From an uncultured Oscillospiraceae bacterium (lineage in GTDB: Bacteria > Bacillota > Clostridia > Oscillospirales > Acutalibacteraceae): a DNA stretch of 64,000 nucleotides. Under the pieces are notes generated by a model that did no database searches, was not told the origin of the DNA, and saw only the letters and a list, made by a program, of their open reading frames with translations. Made by a program: the position numbers and the translations under genes. The stretch covers positions 1 to 64,000 of the forward strand of contig CABULH010000008.1 in assembly GCA_902492455.1 (NCBI GenBank), in the 5' to 3' direction. Positions 1 to 8,431 of this stretch are shown piece by piece (within the stretch, counting starts at the first letter, position 1; the number at the start of each line of letters is the position of its first letter).

Positions 1-348
1 ACTTCATTCACACCAGTGTCTGCTAACCAATTTGCGAATAATCCTTGACACTACCAGGACGCTGGTAACCGGACAGATGAACGGAGCGGGATTTTGGGCG
101 ATGGAGGAGGCACAGCGGAAAGAGCGCGCCGGTGACGTTTATAAAAAAGTCGCCGCAAGCGGTCTGCAGCTTGCGGCGATCTGTCTATGGGCTACGAAAA
201 AGATGTTTTTGCGTTTTTATCAGATGACTTTAAACGCTCACAATAAAAACTCCCGAACAGAAGGAACCAGAGTATTCCCAAAAATAATTGAATAAATTAA
301 ACGTATATAAATAGACTAAAGGAGTCAGATTTCAATGGTGTTTTCATT
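1..348. other. AT-richer stretch without a supported gene
   Basis: No reading frame here is convincing. A plus-strand frame of 87 codons from 32 to 295 lacks a ribosome binding site and recognisable motifs, and it runs through a terminator hairpin. A short 6-bp inverted repeat (TACCAG, CTGGTA) lies at 52-67. Base composition is visibly poorer in GC than the region right of position 1700. Confidence 0.5.
143..179 (-). terminator. Rho-independent terminator, minus strand
   Basis: An 11-bp perfect GC-rich stem (150-160 with 169-179) is followed on the minus strand by C and six T residues (149-143). It is oriented to end the minus-strand transcript carrying the broken gene at 349-1040, about 170 bases downstream of it. 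Confidence 0.75.
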
Positions 349-1040
349 TCACTTGAATAACCGTTCAATAAATCTGGAAATTCCCGTTTTTTTCTGTTCG
401 AATATTTGTGAGCGGGGCGATGGATTCTTTCCTGACCATTGTTTAAGCGCTTTTTTCTCTGCTTCATCTGTTATGCTAAGATAAATTTCGTCAACTTTAT
501 CTTGCGAGATATTAAAAGAAATTATACACTTGTCAACAAGCCTTTGGGGAAAGGTGCTGTCTTTCAGGGTGAAGAAATATTCCTGTTGTTTTGCCTCGGA
601 AAACGTTGCAACCCCTTCAAACAGCCTTGAAGCTTCTTTTAGAAAATCAGTCTCTGTATCAAAATCCTTCGGGGTCAAATTCAGTATAGGAGCAAATAAA
701 CGAGAGCATGCAGACAATTCTTGAGGAAACGCTTCAGGCTTTTTTTCAAGAACAAAGTTGCTGCTGTTGGTGATATATTTTCCTTTTTTATTGTTATTAC
801 CGAACAAACCGCGCCAAGTAAAATCCAAACATACACGCCGTATGAAAGAACGCCGTCATAAAACCAATATTCGGTTCCGGCCTGATCATAGTCCTTGGCA
901 TATAAGCCGCCGACCGGAAAATTTAAAGGTTCGTTAATGCGTAAGCCCCAATTGGTGTCGATTTCTTCCCAGTTTCTAAAATTTTTCCCGGCATAATCGA
1001 ACAGTAACGATAAACTGTTGTAATCAGCTTCTGTTAACAT
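349..1040 (-). pseudogene. Unknown protein gene split by a frameshift
   Basis: A minus-strand frame starts at ATG 1040 behind an AAGGAG ribosome binding site and encodes MLTEADYNSLSLLFDYAGKN and onward. After the segment TEYWFYDGVLSYGV it runs on to 681 as unlikely protein. A second frame, open from about 860 and carrying a TTG codon at 828, encodes 159 plausible residues to 349, including DFTWRGLFGNNNKKG and an acidic, lysine-rich C-terminus. The two frames overlap by almost 150 bases, so one gene of roughly 230 codons with a single-base change near 830-860 is the simplest reading. Translationally coupled overlapping genes are possible but less likely. I do not recognise the family. No membrane segment or signal peptide is visible in the merged product. 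Confidence 0.5.
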
Positions 1041-1151
1041 GCAGCCCTTTCTCCTTGCTGACAAGTATTATGACAATCTACAAAACTATTGCTCCGCAAT
1101 ATGAAATGATAGCTAAGACTATTATAAAATTTTCTGCTTTGCACAAAGTGA

Positions 1152-1210
1152 AATGAAATTCGTTCTTGCAAATCAAATATTTCATTCGTTGTGCGAGAAC
1201 GAATTTCATT
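1152..1210. repeat. Long inverted repeat beside tRNA-Pro
   Basis: The 15-bp arms 1152-1166 (AATGAAATTCGTTCT) and 1196-1210 are perfect reverse complements, and pairing continues inward with one mismatch. A second, nested pair (GCACAA at 1141 with TTGTGC at 1189) could form an alternative fold. It lies between the broken gene and the terminator of the tRNA. It could be a small palindromic repeat or the remnant of an inserted element. Confidence 0.7.
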
Positions 1211-1211
1211 G

Positions 1212-1242
1212 AAAAAAGCCTCGTCATTGACGAGGCTTTTTT
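1212..1242 (-). terminator. Terminator of tRNA-Pro
   Basis: The stem AAAAAAGCCTCGTC pairs with GACGAGGCTTTTTT around a three-base loop. On the minus strand it directly follows the tRNA 3' end and finishes in a T run. The mirror-image A run means it could also act on the plus strand. Confidence 0.85.
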
Positions 1243-1244
1243 GC

Positions 1245-1320
1245 TGGTCCGAGTGGCGAGACTTGAACTCACGGCCTCTTGACCCCCAGTCAAGCGCGCT
1301 ACCAGCTGCGCCACACCCGG
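1245..1320 (-). tRNA. tRNA-Pro (anticodon GGG)
   Basis: The 76-nt minus-strand gene folds as a full cloverleaf. The acceptor stem is CCGGGTG with CACTCGG (one G-U pair) and the D stem is GCGC/GCGC. The anticodon stem is CTTGA/TCAAG with loop CTGGGGG giving anticodon GGG, and the T stem is GTGAG/CTCGC with a TTCAAGT loop. The 3' CCA is encoded. It reads CCN proline codons. A consensus-like promoter lies just upstream and a terminator just downstream, so it is a single-gene transcript. Its 3' end faces the AT-richer left end of the window. Confidence 0.95.
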
Positions 1321-1341
1321 ATATTTAAAACAGCGAAGGTG

Positions 1342-1370
1342 ATTATAGCATACCGTTCCGTTAAAATCAA
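1342..1370 (-). promoter_or_regulatory. Promoter of tRNA-Pro
   Basis: On the minus strand TTGATT (1370-1365) and TATAAT (1347-1342) are separated by 17 bases. The expected start of transcription falls about 15 bases before the mature tRNA 5' end. Confidence 0.85.
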
Positions 1371-1638
1371 GGGGGAAACAGAAAATTTCACAAGAAAGTT
1401 CGCGGCAAGAATAGAAAGGGTCTTTTTCAGAACAGACGCTTTCTACGATTCATCCACGCATTGTGCGTTTTCCTTTTTCCCATCGCGCTGTAAAAAGTCG
1501 TCATCGTCGCGCCGCACTTAATATCCATTGAAGAGGGCGAGGCAAGGGAGTAAGCGGCAATCAGGCTGCCCGCACTTCGACGACCGGATTGTTTTTTGGA
1601 TCTATTTTATTTGATTATCAAAATATTTTCCGAAAGGC

Positions 1639-1667
1639 TTTCTTTCCGCGCAAAAGTGCGCTATAAT
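1639..1667 (+). promoter_or_regulatory. Likely promoter of the ene-reductase/AcnX operon
   Basis: A perfect TATAAT lies at 1662-1667, with a weak -35 (TTTCTT, 1639-1644) 17 bases upstream. Because the -10 box overlaps the upstream ATG at 1666, translation from that ATG is unlikely; the TTG at 1729 is preferred. Apart from the tRNA promoter, nothing else was recognised between 1371 and 1638. Confidence 0.6.
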
Positions 1668-1728
1668 GAGGAAAGCGAACGGCGGAAAAGTGCCGTTACA
1701 AAACGATTGTGAAAGCGAGGAGAAGCTC

Positions 1729-3990
1729 TTGAAAACAGACGAAAGCGTCCAGCGCCTGGTGGATGGCTACGGCAGCTGGTTTGACGACGAAGCCCGGCTG
1801 GAAAGCGGACGAATGACCAAGCGGCTGTATCCCTATGAATCTCTGTTCTCCCCCATCAAGATCAATCGCATGACGGTGAAAAACCGGCTGGTGATGGCCC
1901 CTATGGGCAACATCTCCATGTGCGAGGAGACAGGACGGCCCAATACGCAGATGATCCAATATTTTATCGAACGGGCCAAGGGCGGCGTGGGTCTTATTAC
2001 CTCCGGTCTGGTACCGATCAGCTTCGGCATCGATCATTCCGTTATCGAACTAGATAAACTCTCCTATTTTCCACGCATCGACCGCAGCCGCACGGTGTTT
2101 GCCGCCTGGCGAGATCTGGCGGCGGGCATTCACAGCTACGGCGCCAAATTTTTTATTCAGCTGACTCCTGGCCTGGGCCGGGTGGGCAATCCCCAGTGTC
2201 TGATCAATTCGCTGAAATTCCCTGTTTCCGCTTCCATGAATCCCAACTTCTACATGGCTCAGGTGCCTTGTATGCCGCTCAGCGGCCACCGGCTGAAAAA
2301 AATCATTAAGAATGCCGGGCAGGCGGCGGCGGACGCCAAAGCCGCCAACATCGACGGCTGCTATCTCCATGGCCACGAGGGATATCTGTTGGAGCAGCTG
2401 ACCAACCCCGCATTCAACCGGCGGAAGCTGGGGCACTTTGCCGACTGGCAGGCCTTTGGCCTGGATATGGTTCGGGAAATCCGTCGTCGGGTGGGAGATG
2501 CCTACCCTATCATGTACCGCATTGATCTCTCTCTGGCTCTCAACGAGACCTACGGCGAAACCATGAATATTTCCGATTTGAAGAAGTTCAAAAACGGCCG
2601 TACGGTGGAAATGACCCTGGAATACATGAAGAATTTGGTCGCCGCAGGCGTGGATATCTTCGATGTGGACCTGGGCTGCTACGATAACTGGTGGCTGCCC
2701 CATCCTCCTGGATCCATGCCGCCCGGCTGCTTTCTGGAAGTGGCGAAAACCGTTAAGGATTATTTCCGGGAGAATAAGATCCTCTCCAACGCCGGCACAG
2801 AAGTGCCGGTGGTGGGCGTGGGCAAGCTGGGCTATCCGGACCTAGCGGAAGCCGCCCTGCGGACGGGCCAGTGCGACATGGTGATGCTGGGCCGCCCCTT
2901 GCTGGCGGATCCCCAGTGGCCCAACAAGGCGTACGCGGGCAGGGTGGACGAGATTCTGCCCTGCATCGGCTGCCAGGAGGGCTGTCTCAACGAATTTGTG
3001 GAAGGCGGCCATCCGCAATGCGCGGTCAACCCCCGCACCGCCTTTGAACATATTTATCCCGATACCCTGCCCAGGGCGGAGAAGCCCCGGTTCATCGGGG
3101 TGATCGGCGCGGGTCCCGCGGGGGTTATCGCCGCCGTTACCGCCGCTCGCCGGGGACACAAGGTCCGGCTGATCGAAAAAAGCGGCCAGATCGGCGGCCG
3201 GCTGATCCCGGGCAGCGTGCCCAAGATCAAGTTCGATGTGGACAACTACCGCCGGTATCTGGAAAACCTGGTGAAACGTACCTGCGCGGAAACCGATATG
3301 GAGTTTATCACCGGCGTTGCCGCCGATGCGGATTGGCTGATGGAGCAGCATTTCGATGCAGTGGTCTTCGCCGTCGGTTCAGCGGATACCAAGCTGCATC
3401 TGCCCGGCGCGGATCAGGCGCCCATCGTTCAGGCCACTGAGCTGCTGGTGAAGCCGGAGCTGGCCGAAGGCGCGAAAAATATCGTGGTGGTGGGAGCCGG
3501 CGTGGTGGGCTGCGAAACCGCGTATTGGCTGAAATACGAGTTGAATAAAGAGGTCAAGGTGGTGGAGATGACCCCCTATATCATGAATCACGTCTGCACC
3601 GCCAATCGAGGCCACCTGATCCACTATCTCCAGAAAGCGGGGGTGGAGCTGCTGAACTGCACCCGGGTAACCGGCTTCGAAAAAGCCGGCGTGCAGGTGA
3701 TGCGCAATGTCTCCCCCACGGTGCCGGATCCCTATGTGACCTGGCATCCCATTCTGCCGGAAAATGTGGAGAATCCCCTGGCGCCTAAAATCAAGGTGGA
3801 GGAAAAGGCGGAAACCCTGCCGGCCGACCTGGTGGTCATTGCCGCCGGCGGCCGGGCGGACGATGCGCTGTTCCTGGAAGCCCAGCGCCGCCATGCGGCG
3901 GAATCTCTCTATAACATCGGCGACAGTTTCCAGGTGGGTAAGGTATTTGAAGCGGTCCGCTCCGCGTATGCGCTGGGCCTGTCATTATAA
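1729..3990 (+). CDS. FMN/FAD/4Fe-4S ene-reductase (2,4-dienoyl-CoA reductase type)
   Basis: This enzyme belongs to the old yellow enzyme family with a C-terminal flavin domain, which reduces activated C=C bonds with NAD(P)H. From the N-terminus it has an OYE TIM barrel (YESLFSPIKINRMTVKNRLV onward; HGHEGYLLEQ substrate/flavin region). An Fe-S cysteine cluster CIGCQEGC with a fourth Cys in PQCAVNP follows. Next come an FAD Rossmann motif (VIGAGPAGVIAAVTAARRG) and an NAD(P) motif (VVVGAGVVGCETAYWLK). That matches the DCR, BaiCD and BaiH layout, and the length of about 750 residues is slightly longer than usual. TTG 1729 is chosen because GAGGAG sits six bases before it; an ATG at 1666 overlaps the -10 box. 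It leads an operon with aconitase X, so an unsaturated acid made by that dehydratase is a plausible substrate (inference). Confidence 0.9.
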   Translation: MKTDESVQRLVDGYGSWFDDEARLESGRMTKRLYPYESLFSPIKINRMTVKNRLVMAPMGNISMCEETGRPNTQMIQYFIERAKGGVGLITSGLVPISFGIDHSVIELDKLSYFPRIDRSRTVFAAWRDLAAGIHSYGAKFFIQLTPGLGRVGNPQCLINSLKFPVSASMNPNFYMAQVPCMPLSGHRLKKIIKNAGQAAADAKAANIDGCYLHGHEGYLLEQLTNPAFNRRKLGHFADWQAFGLDMVREIRRRVGDAYPIMYRIDLSLALNETYGETMNISDLKKFKNGRTVEMTLEYMKNLVAAGVDIFDVDLGCYDNWWLPHPPGSMPPGCFLEVAKTVKDYFRENKILSNAGTEVPVVGVGKLGYPDLAEAALRTGQCDMVMLGRPLLADPQWPNKAYAGRVDEILPCIGCQEGCLNEFVEGGHPQCAVNPRTAFEHIYPDTLPRAEKPRFIGVIGAGPAGVIAAVTAARRGHKVRLIEKSGQIGGRLIPGSVPKIKFDVDNYRRYLENLVKRTCAETDMEFITGVAADADWLMEQHFDAVVFAVGSADTKLHLPGADQAPIVQATELLVKPELAEGAKNIVVVGAGVVGCETAYWLKYELNKEVKVVEMTPYIMNHVCTANRGHLIHYLQKAGVELLNCTRVTGFEKAGVQVMRNVSPTVPDPYVTWHPILPENVENPLAPKIKVEEKAETLPADLVVIAAGGRADDALFLEAQRRHAAESLYNIGDSFQVGKVFEAVRSAYALGLSL

Positions 3991-4016
3991 AATTACAGGA
4001 AAGGAACGGGATAATC

Positions 4017-5321
4017 ATGACGGAAACAGCAGTCACGCCCCATCGTATGCAGCTGACGCCGGAAGAGCAGGCGATTTTGGAAGGCAGTCAGGGCGAGATC
4101 ATGGCCAAGATCATGAAAACCGTGGTGATGTACGGCGAAACCTTTGGAGCCGAAAGGCTGGTGGAAACCACCGGCCCCTCCCATCTGGTGACATCATTCG
4201 GCATCTCGGTGATGACCGCCCTCTTTGATGTCATGGACGAGCTGATCGCCGCTGGGATCAAAGCCAAGGAGCCTTTCACTGTGGATCCCCGGCCACTGGA
4301 TCATGAAAACGTCCCCTGCAGTCTGTTGCAGAAAATTGTGTTCGGGGTGATGTACGGCACCCAGGACCGGTATGAAGAGCAGCTGAAAAAGCTGGGATTG
4401 AAAAGCGACGCCTCCTTCTCCTGCACCTGCTATATGGATCAGGTGGGCAATGTGCCGAAGAAGGGGGATATCCTCAGCTGGGCGGAATCCTCCGCGGTGG
4501 TCTACGCCAACTCGGTGCTGGGAGCACGCTGCAACCGCAACTCGGCCTATATCGATCTCTTCGGCGCCATTCTGGGCAAGACCCCCTATTTTGATCTGCT
4601 CACCGACGAGGGCCGCAAAGCCAAATGGCTCATCGACATTCGCACCACCAAGATACCGGAGGCCCAGATCCTGGGCAGCGCCATCGGCCTCAAGGTGATG
4701 GAGGATGTCCCCTATATCCGGGGCTTGACGCCCTTTATCGGCAGTGAACTGAACGAGGATTCCAAAGCTTATCTCAAAGACATGGGCGCCGCCTCCGCCT
4801 CCAACGGCGCGGTGGGGCTGTACCACGTGGAGGGGCTGACCCCCGAAGCGGTGGAACAGGGGGATTCCCTGCTGCTGCCCGATGCCAAGGTTTACGTTAT
4901 CGACGACACGGAACTGCAACGGGTCAAGGACGGCTATCCCCTGATGTGGAAGAATCCGAACGTGAAGCCCAAGTTGGCCTTCATCGGCTGTCCCCACCTT
5001 TCCATCGGTCAGCTGAAGAGTTGGACCGACCGGTTGGAAGCCGGACTAAAGGCGTCCGGACGCAGCAAACTGGCTTACAAGACGGTGCTCACCGCTGCGC
5101 CGGGAGTGCTGGAGGAATTTCGGGCCACCCCTTATTATGAACGGCTGCGGGCCACCGGGGCGCATGTGTCCTATATCTGCCCGCTGATGTACATGAACAA
5201 TCCGCTGTGCAAGAACATGCCGGTGCTCACCAACTCCAATAAACTGCGCACCTATACCACCGCCCGGTATATGACCGACGATGAGATTACCCGAAAGCTC
5301 ACCGGAAAGGAGGAGGCATGA
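4017..5321 (+). CDS. Aconitase X catalytic (large) subunit, DUF521
   Basis: The 434-residue protein matches the aconitase X catalytic domain, a cytoplasmic Fe-S hydro-lyase that dehydrates hydroxy acids. Visible features are the N-terminal LTPEEQAILEGSQGEIMAKI helix and the VETTGPSH segment. GARCNRNSAYID, IGCPHLSIGQL and a C-terminal ICPLMYMNNPL with TNSNKLRTYTTARY follow; the cysteines there are candidate cluster ligands. Known members are cis-3-hydroxy-L-proline dehydratase and archaeal mevalonate-5-phosphate dehydratase; the sequence alone does not decide between these or a new substrate. It starts 26 bases after the ene-reductase and ends in an ATGA overlap with the small subunit. In many bacteria the two parts are fused, but here they are separate. 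Confidence 0.9.
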   Translation: MTETAVTPHRMQLTPEEQAILEGSQGEIMAKIMKTVVMYGETFGAERLVETTGPSHLVTSFGISVMTALFDVMDELIAAGIKAKEPFTVDPRPLDHENVPCSLLQKIVFGVMYGTQDRYEEQLKKLGLKSDASFSCTCYMDQVGNVPKKGDILSWAESSAVVYANSVLGARCNRNSAYIDLFGAILGKTPYFDLLTDEGRKAKWLIDIRTTKIPEAQILGSAIGLKVMEDVPYIRGLTPFIGSELNEDSKAYLKDMGAASASNGAVGLYHVEGLTPEAVEQGDSLLLPDAKVYVIDDTELQRVKDGYPLMWKNPNVKPKLAFIGCPHLSIGQLKSWTDRLEAGLKASGRSKLAYKTVLTAAPGVLEEFRATPYYERLRATGAHVSYICPLMYMNNPLCKNMPVLTNSNKLRTYTTARYMTDDEITRKLTGKEEA

Positions 5322-5770
5322 AGATGAAAAAGGAATTCAAAGGCCGTCCGGTGGTCCCCGGCGCTGTCCAGGCGCCCGCCGTGGTATCCCACGGTGGTTT
5401 CAACACCCTGGCTTCTTTCCAGAAAAGCCTGCTGGTTAAGGCAAAGGAGGCGGTTTGCGGCGATCAGAATAACGCCGATCTGTATAACAAGCCGTTGACA
5501 GGCCGGGCTCTCTGTCTGCCGAAAACCATCGGCTCCACCACCGGCGGACTGGTGCTACATACCGCCTGTTCCATGGGGGTGGCTCCGGCGGCCATGCTTT
5601 TCTCCGCTCCCATCGATTCCCTGGCCGCTGCCGGAGCGATTCTAGCGGATGTGTGGACCACCCATTCCATGCCCACCGTGGATAATCTGGGGGAAGAATT
5701 TCTCGCCTATGTCCGGGACGACATGACCATCACGGTGGCCGCAGACGGCACCGTGACCGTGGAAGACTGA
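5318..5770 (+). CDS. Aconitase X swivel (small) subunit, DUF126
   Basis: A 150-residue swivelling domain partner of the large subunit. It shows the family layout: KGRPVVPGAVQAPAVVS near the N-terminus, GKxLxGRALCLPKTIGSTTGG-like core (the Ser of GSTTGG is the expected catalytic base region), then ILADVWTTHSMPTVDNL and a beta-rich end. The ATG overlaps the stop of the large subunit (ATGA) and follows AAAGGAGGAGGC, so translation is coupled. A strong terminator follows directly, closing the three-gene operon. Confidence 0.9.
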   Translation: MKMKKEFKGRPVVPGAVQAPAVVSHGGFNTLASFQKSLLVKAKEAVCGDQNNADLYNKPLTGRALCLPKTIGSTTGGLVLHTACSMGVAPAAMLFSAPIDSLAAAGAILADVWTTHSMPTVDNLGEEFLAYVRDDMTITVAADGTVTVED

Positions 5771-5777
5771 CAGATTG

Positions 5778-5820
5778 AAAAAACCGGCTCTTCCCTTTTA
5801 AGGAAAGAGCCGGTTTTTTT
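5778..5820 (+). terminator. Bidirectional terminator between convergent genes
   Basis: AAAAAACCGGCTCTT pairs with AAGAGCCGGTTTTTTT. It ends the AcnX operon on the plus strand and the lipoprotein gene at 5833-7086 on the minus strand. Confidence 0.9.
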
Positions 5821-5832
5821 ATGCCCACTGGG

Positions 5833-7086
5833 TTATTTCAGGAAGTTCTTGGGGTCACACATCCGGATGGCCGTCTTATCCAGGGTGGTTTTTCCTCGGA
5901 GTTCCTCCACCTTTTTCTGAATGTCTTTGTTGTAATCTTCATATTTGGCGCCGTAGATGATATCCTCCCGGGAATCCGCCAGGATTTCATCCTCGGTTTT
6001 GCCTTCTTGTTGCCGGGGATCCATCCGCAGGATCAACGCGGCGGTGCTGGTGGTGCCATTCTTCTTGTATTCCACAATTTTAGCCTTGCCGATTTCCACA
6101 GACTTCACGGCATTGGTGAAATCTTCGTCCCCGTACAGGTTCGCATCGATATCGTGACGATTGGGATCCTTATTTTCTTCCTCGTCCTTGTCATCATCGC
6201 CGGAGGTGCCCGTTCCGGTGGTGGAGGTGCCGGTTCCCGTCGTCCCGGTAGTTGCGCCTGTTCCGGTGGGATCGGTGACCGCGGCGGTGGTGGTCGTGGT
6301 AGTCTGCGTGGTGCCGGCGGTGCTTCCCGTACCAGAGCCGGTTCCGGAGGAGGTAGGTGTGGTATCCTCCTTATACTTGGCGATTACCTTATCGAAATCC
6401 TTTTCGGTTTCGTACATATCCAGGTAATCCTGCAGCTTCTCCAGCTCTTTTTTCTTGGCATCGTCGTCCATATCTTTGCCGTCCTCGGTCAGGCTGACTT
6501 CGATGATTTTGTAGCTGAGATAATAGTCGTTGAAATATTTGATAATATCCTCTTCGCTCATGGCCTGCGGGCCGCCCTTGTCAAAGAGGCCGTAGAACAA
6601 GCCTCTCTCATAGGTGAAAACCGCCTCGGCCATAGCCATATAGTGCTCCTTATTGATGCCGTAGGTCAGCAGAGAGTCGTTGGTGAGGCCGGCTGTGGCG
6701 GTTTTCATCTCCTCCACGTCCTTCTCACGGGGAGAAAGCTTATTCGCATCCAGCTCCCGCTTAAGGACAATCTGGCGGATGATGGTATCCTGAGTCATCT
6801 GTTTGATATAATCGGCCAGCTTCAGCTTCTGGGCGTTGTCTCCCTCGCCGTATTCAAACTCCTGCGACCAGATATCCACGCCCGCGGATGCATAATAGGA
6901 GAGATAATAACTCTGATCCATGGTCTGGAAGGTGTTGAGCAGGTAGGCCAGATATTCCCCCGTGGAAAACTCCCGACCGTCCACCGTCATGGCGATTTCG
7001 GGTGTGGAGCAGCCGGATACAAGCGGCAGCGACAGCAGCATCAGCGCGGATAACCCCGCACAGAGCGCCCGTTTGAGTTTCATCAT
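5833..7086 (-). CDS. SurA/PrsA-like lipoprotein with Thr/Gly-rich insert
   Basis: A 417-residue secreted lipoprotein. The signal peptide MMKLKRALCAG... ends in the lipobox LVSGC (Cys 26). An alpha-helical region follows with TVDGREFSTGEYLAYLL, a QDTIIRQIVLKRELDANKLS segment and KYFNDYYLSYKIIEVSL. This resembles SurA/PrsA-type foldase N-terminal and chaperone domains. About 60 residues rich in Thr, Gly and Ser, then an acidic DDDKDEEENKD stretch, interrupt the C-terminal part; the tail returns to folded-looking sequence. No clear parvulin catalytic core is visible, so a chaperone rather than a prolyl isomerase is possible. Start 7086 is chosen from GGGAGG eleven bases upstream; ATG 7095 is too close to it. 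A strong promoter lies upstream. Confidence 0.6.
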   Translation of the reverse strand: MMKLKRALCAGLSALMLLSLPLVSGCSTPEIAMTVDGREFSTGEYLAYLLNTFQTMDQSYYLSYYASAGVDIWSQEFEYGEGDNAQKLKLADYIKQMTQDTIIRQIVLKRELDANKLSPREKDVEEMKTATAGLTNDSLLTYGINKEHYMAMAEAVFTYERGLFYGLFDKGGPQAMSEEDIIKYFNDYYLSYKIIEVSLTEDGKDMDDDAKKKELEKLQDYLDMYETEKDFDKVIAKYKEDTTPTSSGTGSGTGSTAGTTQTTTTTTAAVTDPTGTGATTGTTGTGTSTTGTGTSGDDDKDEEENKDPNRHDIDANLYGDEDFTNAVKSVEIGKAKIVEYKKNGTTSTAALILRMDPRQQEGKTEDEILADSREDIIYGAKYEDYNKDIQKKVEELRGKTTLDKTAIRMCDPKNFLK

Positions 7087-7163
7087 AGATTCCATTTCCT
7101 CCCTAAAGCCGTGAAAGAAAAATCCATCACGCTTTCCATATTGTCGGAACAAGCGATTCTACT

Positions 7164-7192
7164 ATTATACATGGAAAGCGGCGGTTTGTCCA
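7164..7192 (-). promoter_or_regulatory. Promoter of the SurA/PrsA-like lipoprotein
   Basis: On the minus strand TGGACA (7192-7187) and TATAAT (7169-7164) are separated by 17 bases, about 75 bases before the start codon. Confidence 0.75.
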
Positions 7193-7583
7193 CTGTCATT
7201 TGCTGTGAAATTCCCCCCTGAATTTGTGAAGGAAAAACAAAGCGCTGAATCCGTCGAATTATACCCGCCGGAATACCTCCCGGCGGCAACAACCGACTGT
7301 TGATAACCCGGTGGAAAGTGTGGAAACTTTACGCAGTCCGGCAACCCTTTGGCACAATGCCCTATTCCCTTTCCAATAAAAGGAGAAGAATCTGCATCTG
7401 CACCCTATTTTTTTACCCCTTTTCATGGTATACTAGACACAGTCTGTCGTTGCGGCGGCAGTGAATGGGGGCGGCTGTATCACGCGACTGCCGATAGGCA
7501 ATCGTGTGACCATCTGGTATCATACGGAGAGAGTGTTTTTACCCGCCTTTATGAAACAGGCATCGTGAAAGGAAGGATAATCA
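7193..7583 (+). other. Intergenic region upstream of transketolase
   Basis: No gene is supported here. An extended -10 box (TGGTATACT, 7426-7434) with only a weak -35 is the best promoter candidate for the transketolase pair and would give a leader of about 140 bases. The leader (TGTCGTTGCGGCGGCAG and onward) has no riboswitch I can recognise. GAAAGGA at 7567-7573 is the ribosome binding site of the next gene. Confidence 0.4.
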
Positions 7584-8429
7584 ATGGATTCCAGTACCAA
7601 AAAACGGATCGCCATCGCGGCCACCCGGATCCGCATGGCGGCGATTGAGGGAACCTTCAACGCCAAAAGCGGCCATCCTGGCGGCTCTTTGTCAGTGGCG
7701 GATACCCTGGCGTACCTGTATTTTCAAGAGATGAAGGTGGATCCGCAGAACCCGAAATGGCCCGGCCGCGACCGTTTCGTACTCTCCAAAGGCCACACTG
7801 CCCCCGCGCTGTACGGCGCGCTGGCCCTGAAGGGCTTCTTCCCCGAAGAGGAGATCAAGCGGCTGCGCCACACCGGCGCCATGCTCCAGGGGCATCCGGA
7901 CATGAAGGGCACCCCGGGGGTGGATATGTCCACCGGTTCGCTGGGGCAGGGCATCTCCGCTGCGGTAGGAATGGCGCTGGCCGGCAAGCTGGATCATGCC
8001 GACTATCGCGTTTATGCCGTGCTGGGAGACGGCGAAATTGAGGAAGGCCAGGTTTGGGAGGCGGCCATGTTCGCCGCCGCTAAAAAGCTGGACAACCTCT
8101 GTATTGTGGTGGACAACAATAATCTGCAGATAGACGGCACCATTGAGGAGGTCAATTCTCCCTATCCGATTCCGGAAAAGTTCGAGGCTTTCGGCTTCAA
8201 CGTCGTCACCATCGACGGTCACGACCTGGATCAGATCGACGCCGCTTTTACTGCCGCCCGGGCCTGCAAGGGCAAGCCTACCGCCATCATCCAGAAGACG
8301 GTCAAGGGCAAAGGCGTTTCCTATATGGAAAATCAGGTGGCGTGGCACGGCTCCGCCCCCAACCAGGAACAGCGTGATCAGGCCTATGCCGAACTGCAGG
8401 CCGTGCTGAATGGATTAGAGGAGGGTTAA
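7584..8429 (+). CDS. Transketolase, N-terminal (TPP-binding) subunit
   Basis: This is half of a split transketolase that moves two-carbon ketol units between sugar phosphates in the pentose phosphate pathway. The 281 residues hold the thiamine-diphosphate domain: the SGHPGGSLSVADTLAYLYF start, VLSKGHTAPALYGALA, GSLGQGISAAVGMA, then GDGEIEEGQVWEAAMFAA and VDNNNLQ, which form the GDG...NN cofactor/Mg motif. It is too short for DXS and lacks its extra N-terminal region. The gene is followed two bases after its stop by the C-terminal half, so the two are co-translated and should form an alpha2beta2 enzyme. Confidence 0.93.
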   Translation: MDSSTKKRIAIAATRIRMAAIEGTFNAKSGHPGGSLSVADTLAYLYFQEMKVDPQNPKWPGRDRFVLSKGHTAPALYGALALKGFFPEEEIKRLRHTGAMLQGHPDMKGTPGVDMSTGSLGQGISAAVGMALAGKLDHADYRVYAVLGDGEIEEGQVWEAAMFAAAKKLDNLCIVVDNNNLQIDGTIEEVNSPYPIPEKFEAFGFNVVTIDGHDLDQIDAAFTAARACKGKPTAIIQKTVKGKGVSYMENQVAWHGSAPNQEQRDQAYAELQAVLNGLEEG

Positions 8430-8431
8430 TC

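Noticed and set aside
32..295. 87-codon plus-strand frame at the left end
   Set aside because: No ribosome binding site, no recognisable motif, and it crosses a clear minus-strand terminator.
1078..1314. 78-codon minus-strand frame MAQLVARLTGGQEAV
   Set aside because: It is a chance translation across the tRNA-Pro gene, its terminator and the inverted repeat.
5821..7053. 410-codon plus-strand frame opposite the SurA/PrsA-like gene
   Set aside because: Antisense shadow with valine/glycine-rich runs from the Thr/Gly insert; the minus-strand gene has promoter, ribosome binding site and signal peptide.
7440..7583. Riboswitch in the transketolase leader
   Set aside because: No conserved core or terminator/antiterminator pair could be recognised.
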